64,000 nt of DNA from Streptomyces griseoruber. Its GTDB lineage: Bacteria; Actinomycetota; Actinomycetes; Streptomycetales; Streptomycetaceae. The stretch's first letter is position 1. Every line of letters starts with the position of its first letter. This document shows, piece after piece, positions 57,359 through 64,000 of this stretch. The stretch spans positions 1 to 64,000 of the forward strand of contig NZ_KQ948767.1 in the NCBI RefSeq assembly GCF_001514205.1, in the 5' to 3' direction. The position numbers and the translations under genes were made by a program. The notes beneath the pieces are model-generated. The model was not told where the DNA came from and searched no databases. It worked only from the letters and a program-made list of their open reading frames with translations.

Positions 57359-60300
57359 TCAGGGGCCCACATGCACGTAGGGGGCCCACAGGGCCGCGGC
57401 GTCCGGGCGGGTGCGGCGGAGTGCGGTCACCACGTGGTGGAGGGCGCGCGCGGATCGGTCGGCGTGTGGGCCGTCGGCATCGGTGACCCGTCGGTAGAAG
57501 GCGTCGGCGAGGTCGGGGGCCCGGCGGTCGCTCACGGCCCACTGTGCGGCGATGACGTGCCGGAATCCGGCCATCTGGAGTGCTCCGGCCAGATGGGCCG
57601 CCTCGTCGGGCAGATCGATGTCCCCGGTGGCCGTCTCGCAGGCGGAGAGGTAGGCGAGGTCGGCCTCGGCCGGGCCGAGGCCGGCGATCTCGGTGGCGGT
57701 GACGGCGCCTTCCCGTCCGTCGCCGGCGTCCCGGCAGCGGAGCAGGGCGCCTCCTTCGGAGGACGGCAGCTGTTCCGCGTGGCCGATGAAGTGCAGCCAC
57801 CGGGAGTCGCGCAGGGCTGTGAGCACGCCCTGAGGGGTCGCCCGGTCACCCGGCAGGAGGTCGGCCCCGGGCAGGTGGGTGAGGACCCGTCGGGCCTCCT
57901 CGTCGGCGTGCCGCAGCAGCCGGTCCTGCTCACCCGGACGGGGCACGCAGACGATCAGCGGGGGAGCGGCGCGTCGCTTCTCCGCGGCGGACCCCGGGGG
58001 TTCGCAGGCGGTGACCGCGGCCCCGGAGGCACGGGACTCCGACAGCGTGCGCAGGGTGACCGTGTAGGAGGAGATCCAGCGGTCCGGCAGCCACGTACCG
58101 TCGGGGAGCCGGGCGGCATGCAGCGGGAGGAACGCGGCCTGGCCCGTGGGGCACCACCACAGCCGGGGCAGCCGGTCGGAGGGGGCGGCGCCGTTCGGGT
58201 CCGAGGGGGCCGCGGTCGCGCCGGCCTCCTCGAGGCCGGGTAGCGAGTCGAGGGCGCTGAGGACCGGCGCGGCGACCCGGGCGCCGAGTTCGGCCAGGAC
58301 GTCGCCGACGAGCGGATGCGCCGCTGCGGGATCGTCCTCGGCGAGAGCGGCGGCGCGATCGAGCCTGCGGGCGAGTTTGCCGGCGTACTCCGGGCACAGA
58401 CCGGGCAGCGGGACCACGGTGATCCCGCTGGGGAGCACGATCAGGGCGTCGCTGCGGGTGCGGGCGCAGTTGACGACGACGACCGGCCCCTCGGCGCCCG
58501 CCCGCAGCAGTTCCGGGGTGTGCGGCCCGGTCAGGAACGGCAGGCCGGTCTCCTGCCGGACGGTCCTGACCAGGGCGTCCCATTCCCGCTCGGCGGCGCG
58601 CTGCGGATCGGGCTCGAAGGGCGACGGCCCGCCGGTGCCGGCGGTCTCGTCCGCGGCGTGGTCCAGGGCCTGGCGTGCCCGGTCCAGGCGGGTCAGGAGC
58701 TGTGGGCGGTGCGAGCGCAGCCACCGGCGCTCGGCCCGTCGGTCGAGGGTCTGGCGCAGCAGCACACCCCGCCCCTGTTCGAGCAGTTCGAGGGCGAGTT
58801 CGGGGGCGCCGGTGTCCAGCGCCGCCGCCGCGGCATCGCCGCCGATTCCGGCGAGGGCCGAGAGGATGTGCTCGCGGTCGGTTCGCGGCAGCCCGTGCCA
58901 GGCGGCGGCCGGCAGGAGCGCCAGGGCCGCGCGGAACTGGGTCAGTGCGCGGTCCGGACGGTTCAGGGTGGCCTCGGCCCGTGCCGCGCCCAGTGCGGCG
59001 AGCACCCGGTCGAACGGGGGCGCCGCGGTGATCCCGGCGGCCTGTTCGTACAGGGTGGCTGCCTGTTCGAGGTCCGAGCGCTCGCCTGTCAGGTCGTGCA
59101 GTTCGCCGAGCACGCCCGCGTGGGCGGTCAGGGGGCGGATCAGGTCCCGCTCGGGCCCGCCGGACGCCACCAGCCTCCGCAGGGCTCGGGCCTGGGCGCG
59201 CTCGCTGCGGCGCAGCACCACCTCGTCCCGCTCGAACTCGCCCTGCTGGCGCAGCAGCAGGGAGTCCAGCTCGGTCAGCCGCACGCCGAGGGCACTGGAG
59301 CGGCGGCCGGTCCGCCGCAGCGCGCCGATGAGCCGGCGGGCGGCTTCCAGGTCCTCGGGGTCATGGCGGTGCCGGTAGCGGAGCGTGTGAGCGGCGGCGA
59401 GGAGAAAGGACGTCTCGGCGTGCTCGGGGGCGGACGGGTCCAGCAGGGCCAGGGCCCGCCGGTGGGCGCCGATGGCCTGCCGGATGTGGGCGTCGTCGCG
59501 GGTGCGGCCGTAGAGGTCGACCAGGGAGACGGCCCGTACCGGCAGCAGTCCGGGAAGCAGGGCCGGCTCCTCCGCCTCGGCCAGCCGTACGGCCTGCGTC
59601 TCGTGGGCGAGGGCGGCCCGCAGGTCGGCGAGGGAGTCCTCCGCGGAGTAACGGGCGTGCAGGGCAAGGGCGGTGGCGGTGAGCAGCGCAATGCGGTGGA
59701 CGGCGGGCGGCGGTGCCGCTTCGGTGCCTGCGGCGCGGCCCCCTTCCTCGACGTCCCGGTCGTCGACGGGTTTCCCGGGGCCGCCGAAGCTCGCCGTTGC
59801 CGTGGCGGACGTGCGCAGGGCCTCGGTCAGGTGGTCCGGGTCGCCGGTGGCCTCCCACAGGTGGGTCAGGACCGTGGAGAGGACGGCCCGGTGCAGGAGG
59901 CCCTCGGCATCCCCTTCGGGAAACGCGGCGACGGCGCGGCGGGCGGCGTCGAGTGTCTCGGCGGCGGTCTCCGGATCGGTGGCCCACCCGGAGTCGGTCC
60001 GCAGGGCGCGGACCAGCAGGCCGAGGCCGCGTCCGTGCTCGGGGTCCCCCGGGGCGGTGGCCGCCACCGCCAGCCGGATCAGGACGAGGGCGCTGGCGAG
60101 CGCGCCGCGGGTGCCCGTGCCGTTCTCGGCCGCGCGGACCGGGGCTGCGGCACACCGCCTCCAGAAGGCGGGCCCGCCCCGCAGGTCGGACTCCGGTACT
60201 CCGGCGACCGCGGCCCGCAGCGAGGCCAGAACCGGTGGCGGGACGCTTCCCGGATGGTCCTGGAAGAGCAAGGTGAAGTAGGCACACGCACGCGCGAGTT

Positions 60301-60727
60301 CGTCGTCCGCGTCCGTGCCGTCGAGGAGCTCGCACCGGAACCAGTGGAAGGTGCCGAGCAGATGCACGTCCGGTTCGTGCACGCGCCAGCCGGGCGGACG
60401 GGGCTGCGGGCTCACGGCGACGGCGGCGGCCTGCCGTGCCTCCGCGGTCGCGCGCGGGTCCAGCAGGCCCCCGGGGTCGTCGGTGCCGGCGATGTCGGCA
60501 CCGGAGGTCGCGTCCGTGCGCGGAGCGGTGTGGAGATCGATACGGCGGCGCAGTGGGAGGGCCTGCCGGGACGGCTGCCGCCCTTCGGGGGCGGCCGAGG
60601 GCACAGGTACCGGAGGCCGCGGGTCTCGCCGGATCCCGAGGCGGGCGGCCATCCGGCGCAACCGCCCGACGGAGGCGGGAGGGGGAGGGTCTTCCGGACT
60701 GCTGATGAGGGCACGTCCTCTCGTCAT
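57359..60727 (-). CDS. CHAT-domain protease with TPR-like repeats (CATRA conflict system)
   Basis: A 1122-residue caspase-like protein. Residues 1-800 are Ala/Leu/Arg-rich helical repeats resembling TPRs (LEQAATLYEQAAGI, ALELLEQGRGVLLRQTLDRR). The C-terminal CHAT peptidase domain (about 850-1122) has catalytic His983 in LHFIGHAEQL and Cys1030 in AYLSACETA. Related CHAT/caspase effectors are proposed to cleave host or self proteins when triggered. The start at 60727 overlaps the upstream stop as ATGA, so it is translated together with the CATRA-like partner. Confidence 0.87.
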   Translation of the reverse strand: MTRGRALISSPEDPPPPASVGRLRRMAARLGIRRDPRPPVPVPSAAPEGRQPSRQALPLRRRIDLHTAPRTDATSGADIAGTDDPGGLLDPRATAEARQAAAVAVSPQPRPPGWRVHEPDVHLLGTFHWFRCELLDGTDADDELARACAYFTLLFQDHPGSVPPPVLASLRAAVAGVPESDLRGGPAFWRRCAAAPVRAAENGTGTRGALASALVLIRLAVAATAPGDPEHGRGLGLLVRALRTDSGWATDPETAAETLDAARRAVAAFPEGDAEGLLHRAVLSTVLTHLWEATGDPDHLTEALRTSATATASFGGPGKPVDDRDVEEGGRAAGTEAAPPPAVHRIALLTATALALHARYSAEDSLADLRAALAHETQAVRLAEAEEPALLPGLLPVRAVSLVDLYGRTRDDAHIRQAIGAHRRALALLDPSAPEHAETSFLLAAAHTLRYRHRHDPEDLEAARRLIGALRRTGRRSSALGVRLTELDSLLLRQQGEFERDEVVLRRSERAQARALRRLVASGGPERDLIRPLTAHAGVLGELHDLTGERSDLEQAATLYEQAAGITAAPPFDRVLAALGAARAEATLNRPDRALTQFRAALALLPAAAWHGLPRTDREHILSALAGIGGDAAAAALDTGAPELALELLEQGRGVLLRQTLDRRAERRWLRSHRPQLLTRLDRARQALDHAADETAGTGGPSPFEPDPQRAAEREWDALVRTVRQETGLPFLTGPHTPELLRAGAEGPVVVVNCARTRSDALIVLPSGITVVPLPGLCPEYAGKLARRLDRAAALAEDDPAAAHPLVGDVLAELGARVAAPVLSALDSLPGLEEAGATAAPSDPNGAAPSDRLPRLWWCPTGQAAFLPLHAARLPDGTWLPDRWISSYTVTLRTLSESRASGAAVTACEPPGSAAEKRRAAPPLIVCVPRPGEQDRLLRHADEEARRVLTHLPGADLLPGDRATPQGVLTALRDSRWLHFIGHAEQLPSSEGGALLRCRDAGDGREGAVTATEIAGLGPAEADLAYLSACETATGDIDLPDEAAHLAGALQMAGFRHVIAAQWAVSDRRAPDLADAFYRRVTDADGPHADRSARALHHVVTALRRTRPDAAALWAPYVHVGP

Positions 60728-62265
60728 GCGCGGCGGCGCGAGCGGGTGCGGAGGCGGTCCGCGAGGTGGGTGAGAGCGACGGCCGCGACCGCTGCTCCGA
60801 GCGCGGGCAGGGGCTTCGACGCGTGACCGGCGAGTTGACAGCCGGCAGCCACCGCGAGCCATCCGGCACCGGCCGCGGCGGCGGCGAGCCCGGCCCGGTC
60901 GACGCCCGCGGACCGGGCGAACGGATCGTCGGCGCCGGACCAGCGCAGAACCGTCCCCGGAAGGGCCACGGCCAGCCCGAAGAGCAGCACGATGACAGGG
61001 GGCTGGAGCGGCGTCGGCAGCGGGACCTGGAACCCGAACGCCTGGATGGCGGTGAGCGCCATCAGCACACCACCGATCACCGCCCCCTGGACTTGCAGGA
61101 GTTGCTGGCGCCGACTGGTGAGGCGCTGGGTGACCAGGCCGTCGGTGACCCGGGCGATCTCGTCGGCCCGCTGCCGCACCACGTCCAGGTGGGCGGCGGT
61201 GTCGTCGAGGGCGGCCAGCAGCAGGTCCGCCGCGAGGCGGTCGCCTTCGCACAACGCTCCCGCCCCCGCTCCCGCGCCCTCGCCCTCGGCACGGGCCATC
61301 GCCGCCACCGACGCCTCCACTCCCCGGCGCATGATGCGGATCCTGCCGAGGGCGTCGATCAGCCCGGCGGAGCCGCCCTGGATCCAGGCCAGTTCCGTGG
61401 AGGCGCGGACCAGAGCGCCGACGGGCAGGGTGCCGCCCAGCACCTCGGGATGCAGGGCCGTCACCCGCTCCACGGCCTGCTCCACACGGGTGCGGGCGGT
61501 GGTCAGCGGAGCCAGGGCGGCGGCGTACACGGCCTCCTGATGACGTACGGCGGCTGCGTGCAGGAGGTAGCGGGTGAGGGGGACCGGGCGACCGGTTCCG
61601 TCGGACCAGGTCCATGCGTCGAGCGGTTCCCGTCCGCCGTCCGGGGCCAGGGCGAGCAGGCGCCGTTCGGCGCCATGACCGCCGGCCCCGATCTCCCGCA
61701 GGGCCGGACCGGGCTCGCCGAGGGGCCGGTGGACGGGCCCGGGCACCGCGGCGACGGCACCCGCCGGCAGCTGCTCACGCAGGACGCCGACGGCGTCGTC
61801 GGCGTCGGCGGGAACCAGAGGGGCGTGCGGGCACACGCCCCGGTACACACGGACGGCCCGCAGGACCCCGGAGACCGCCGCGTCCTGCGGCACCAGGGGG
61901 ACGGCGGCCTGCCACGCGGAGTCGGCGTCCGCCCAGGCGCGGTCGCCGCCGCAGGTGAGCACCACGGTCACGCCGACCATCTCGTGCACGGCGTAGAGCA
62001 CGGCCTGGTAGTCGCCCGAGCGAGCGCTGTCCTCGGCCGCGGCCAGCACCCGGAAGGCGGAGCCGGTTGCGGCGATCGCGGCCGGCAGGTCGGCGGGCGG
62101 ATCCGCCGGCACGCCGGCGAGGGCGGGAGCGTCCATGCCGAACCGGTCGCGGCAGGCGGCCCAGACCGCCCTGAGGTGGTCATGCGCAGGGCTGTCCGGT
62201 GTGCACCGGGCGGAGGAGTAGAAGACGTGCACCACCATGTCGCGCTCACGCGGACCGGCCCGCAT
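60724..62265 (-). CDS. CATRA-type conflict-system protein (membrane)
   Basis: A 513-residue protein. Its N-terminal region (MVVHVFYSSARCTP, HLRAVWAACRDRFGM) and helical middle (RTRVEQAVERVTALHPEVLG, RRQQLLQVQGAVIGG) match what is annotated as CATRA conflict system caspase/TPR-associated protein. Two or more C-terminal membrane segments (PPVIVLLFGLAVALPGTVL and a second Ala-rich one) would tether it. The ATG at 62265 follows GGGAGGGGG and overlaps the upstream gene by 20 bp. It is coupled to the CHAT gene, so it is the probable sensor or membrane partner. Confidence 0.75.
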   Translation of the reverse strand: MRAGPRERDMVVHVFYSSARCTPDSPAHDHLRAVWAACRDRFGMDAPALAGVPADPPADLPAAIAATGSAFRVLAAAEDSARSGDYQAVLYAVHEMVGVTVVLTCGGDRAWADADSAWQAAVPLVPQDAAVSGVLRAVRVYRGVCPHAPLVPADADDAVGVLREQLPAGAVAAVPGPVHRPLGEPGPALREIGAGGHGAERRLLALAPDGGREPLDAWTWSDGTGRPVPLTRYLLHAAAVRHQEAVYAAALAPLTTARTRVEQAVERVTALHPEVLGGTLPVGALVRASTELAWIQGGSAGLIDALGRIRIMRRGVEASVAAMARAEGEGAGAGAGALCEGDRLAADLLLAALDDTAAHLDVVRQRADEIARVTDGLVTQRLTSRRQQLLQVQGAVIGGVLMALTAIQAFGFQVPLPTPLQPPVIVLLFGLAVALPGTVLRWSGADDPFARSAGVDRAGLAAAAAGAGWLAVAAGCQLAGHASKPLPALGAAVAAVALTHLADRLRTRSRRRA

Positions 62266-62671
62266 CCGTTCCCCCTCCCTGCCGGGGCGTGCGGCGCGTG
62301 GCGTCCGGGGACGAGGAGGAGGCGGCGGGAGCGGGCGCCGCCGCGCCCGGCACCGGATCACCGGTGAGGGTCGTCAGGGTGGTGGCGATGTCATGGACCA
62401 GGCCATGCGCGTTCTCCTCGACGGAGGCGGGGGCCGCCACGGGAGGCTCGGAGAGCCGTCGGGCGCGCAGGTCCGCGCACAGATCCTCCAGCTCGCCCGC
62501 CCACTGCCGGACCTGGGCGGCATCGGGTACGCGTCCGGAACGGACGCCCGACCGGGCACGGTCCAGGACGTCGGCGATCCGCCGCCACCGGCCCTCGTCG
62601 CATTCGGCCCGCAGGACGTCCTCGGCCTCCGCTTCCAACTGCCGCAGCGCGCTGATGACATCGCGATCCAC
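62246..62671 (-). CDS. CATRA system-associated small protein
   Basis: 141 residues: a helical N-terminal half (MDRDVISALRQLEAEAEDVL, DEGRWRRIADVLDRARSGV, QVRQWAGELEDLCADL) and a disordered Ala/Pro/Ser tail. It heads the three-gene operon, with its stop inside the next gene. Proteins of this size and pattern accompany CATRA genes and may gate the CHAT effector. That role is inference from context. Confidence 0.65.
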   Translation of the reverse strand: MDRDVISALRQLEAEAEDVLRAECDEGRWRRIADVLDRARSGVRSGRVPDAAQVRQWAGELEDLCADLRARRLSEPPVAAPASVEENAHGLVHDIATTLTTLTGDPVPGAAAPAPAASSSSPDATRRTPRQGGGTDAGRSA

Positions 62672-62800
62672 TCGGCCCCCTGTCCTCGCGCCGCCCCTTC
62701 ACGGCTCACCATGATTCGCCCACGACGTCCTACCCACCCGGCGAACAGCCGAAAATCCCCCCAAACACCGGAAGCCGCGTCCTGCGCATGCCGCTCCGGC

Positions 62801-63337
62801 TCAGCAGACCGTCGTTCCGAGCTTCTCGACGTCGGCCAGGCGCTGTGCCGTGTGGTGGGCCATCGGGCGGACCTGGAGGCTGGTGACTCCGGCTGCCCGG
62901 AACGCCGCGAGCCGTTCGGCGACGTACGAGGCGGGGCCGATCAGTGAGGTCGCCCGCAGCAGGTCGGCGAGCACGGCGGCCGCGGCCTCGTCCTTGCGGC
63001 CGGACAGGTACAGCTCCTGGACGGTGGCCGCCGCGCCCCCGAAGCCGTAGCGGCGGGCGAGGTCGTTGTGGAAGTTCTTGCCGGGTGCCCCCATCCCGCC
63101 CAGATACAGGGCGAGTTGGGGCCGGACGAGGCCGATCAGGTCCTCGACGTCCTCACCGATGGCCAGCGGCGGGGAGACCACCACGTCGAGCGCGCCGCAG
63201 GCGGGGTCCCGCCGGGCCGAGCCCTCGGCCAGCGCCGGGCCCCGGACCTCGGCCGCTCGCTCCGGGTGGAAGAACACTCGGGAGGGCAGAGCGCGGGAAC
63301 GGTGAGCGTCGTCCCGCGGGGCGTCCTGCCGGTTCAT
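62801..63337 (-). pseudogene. LLM-class F420-dependent oxidoreductase, 3' part only
   Basis: From about RVFFHPERAAEVRGPALAEG to the stop, the frame matches the C-terminal 40-45% of an LLM oxidoreductase (IGEDVEDLIGLVRPQLALYL, GGMGAPGKNFHNDLARRYGF, then LYLSGRKDEAAAAV). The N-terminal half with the flavin phosphate site is missing. An ATG at 63337 overlaps the stop of the P450 gene as ATGA, giving a short artificial N-terminus (MNRQDAPRDDAHRSRALPS). A fusion-like expressed fragment is possible, but the enzyme cannot be complete. Confidence 0.6.
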
Positions 63338-64000
63338 CCCCGGACGGTGACGCGCAGGGGCGCCCGGAAGGACAGCAGGCCGAGCATCGGCGGCTCGTCG
63401 CCTCCTCGCCCTCCTGACGCTCCGTGCCCTTCTTGCGCTCCTCGCCCTTCGTGCCGTCCCACTTCGGGCAGTCGGCCGGCTGCCGCTCGCAGGGCGATCG
63501 CGGCCTCCGTACGGGCCAGGGACGCCCCTGGGCAGCGATGGCGGCCGGCCCCGAACGCGAGATGGTGACGGATGTTCGGCCGGTGCGGGCACATCCGCGC
63601 CGGGTCGGCGAAGACCTCCGGGTCGGATCCGCTGCCCAGCAGCATCAGCAGGAGCCGCGCTCCCGCGGGGAGGCTCACTCCGCCCAGCTCGACCGGTCGG
63701 GCGGTGACCCGGCGCCAGGTGGTGACGGGCGGTTCGCGGCGCAGCACCTCCTCCGTCCACGCCTCGGCCAGACCCCTCTGGTGGGGCAGGAGCCGCCAGA
63801 GGCCCGGCTCGGTGAGTCCTCGCCGCAGCACCGTGGCGATGAGCTGGCCGGTCGTGGACTGGCCCGCGATGAACACGAAGAAGCACGCGGCCACGGCGGT
63901 ACGGGCGTCCAGTGGCTCGCCGTCGGGCAGGCGGTGGCGGGCCAGGGCCCCGACGAGCGAGTCGGGTGGGTGGCCGCCGTCGCTCACCGTGGCGGTCAGC
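63334..64000 (-). CDS. Cytochrome P450, C-terminal part (runs off window)
   Basis: The frame stays open to the right edge, so the N-terminal half lies outside. The visible part has the I-helix (FFVFIAGQSTTGQL, with Ser where the acid of the acid-threonine pair usually sits), EVLR as ExxR and the haem loop FGAGRHRCPGA. The last 40 residues include a Gly/Arg/Glu-rich insertion (GRHEGRGAQEGHGASG) not seen in ordinary P450 tails. Translationally coupled to the LLM remnant. The substrate is unknown. Confidence 0.8.
   Translation of the reverse strand, partial: LTATVSDGGHPPDSLVGALARHRLPDGEPLDARTAVAACFFVFIAGQSTTGQLIATVLRRGLTEPGLWRLLPHQRGLAEAWTEEVLRREPPVTTWRRVTARPVELGGVSLPAGARLLLMLLGSGSDPEVFADPARMCPHRPNIRHHLAFGAGRHRCPGASLARTEAAIALRAAAGRLPEVGRHEGRGAQEGHGASGGRGGDEPPMLGLLSFRAPLRVTVRG

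Noticed and set aside
58316..60826. Forward open frame opposite the CHAT gene
   Set aside because: Shadow frame; the reverse gene carries the His/Cys dyad and is coupled to its neighbour.

Overview
The window looks like an actinomycete chromosome, almost certainly Streptomyces. GC content is very high, many starts are GTG, ribosome sites are AGGAGG-like, and several genes appear leaderless. It is rich in secreted hydrolases, SDR/MFS/P450 genes, TetR/LacI/AraC/PadR/LAL regulators, TAT lipoproteins and DksA/TraR proteins. The many truncated or frameshifted genes, one degenerate insertion sequence and several accessory gene clusters suggest a chromosome arm rather than the core. No tRNA, rRNA or CRISPR array was recognised by eye.

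Layout. 1-5.2 kb: heterotetrameric sarcosine oxidase (soxB, a fused soxD-soxA, soxG), with the tail of an upstream gene. 5.25-6.9 kb: a membrane Ser/Thr kinase. 6.9-15.5 kb: a reverse-strand sugar-utilisation operon (LacI regulator, TAT lipoprotein binding protein, two permeases, GH42 beta-galactosidase, secreted GH93-like exo-arabinanase with a lectin tail), read as arabinan/arabinogalactan use. 15.6-19.5 kb: a scar zone with a SUMF1 remnant, head-to-head truncated CU044_5270 and YceI genes, a secreted PI-PLC-like protein and a frameshifted IS5-type transposase. 19.5-28.9 kb: small enzymes (two SDRs, VOC, HAD), two MFS exporters, and a gene graveyard.

28.95-35.3 kb: a tight forward operon encoding fatty acyl-AMP ligase, two delta-9-type desaturases, an acyl carrier protein, a third (delta-12-type) desaturase and a P450. 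The order matches bacterial polyyne (polyacetylene) clusters such as caryoynencin and is the most exciting system here. The expected logic is: activate a fatty acid, load it on the dedicated ACP, desaturate it repeatedly to conjugated alkynes, then hydroxylate. No thioesterase is adjacent. A DUF5995-like gene, an AraC regulator and a PPOX-fold enzyme follow.

38.3-44.9 kb: a SecDF fusion, a small secreted protein and a NarL-type two-component system, facing two DksA/TraR zinc proteins and an MreB-like actin. 45-46.2 kb: a PadR regulator preceded by tandem repeats, and a SUMF1-fold protein lacking one catalytic cysteine. 46.4-53.3 kb: TetR, a LacI-type palindrome, a large secreted GH78 alpha-L-rhamnosidase, an IclR pseudogene, an unassigned protein and a secreted beta-trefoil protein. 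53.4-57.3 kb: a LAL-type LuxR regulator, a membrane glutaredoxin-like protein and a GNAT acetyltransferase. 57.4-62.7 kb: a three-gene CHAT protease/TPR and CATRA-type conflict system. 62.8-64 kb: an LLM oxidoreductase remnant overlapping the end of a second P450, which runs off the window.
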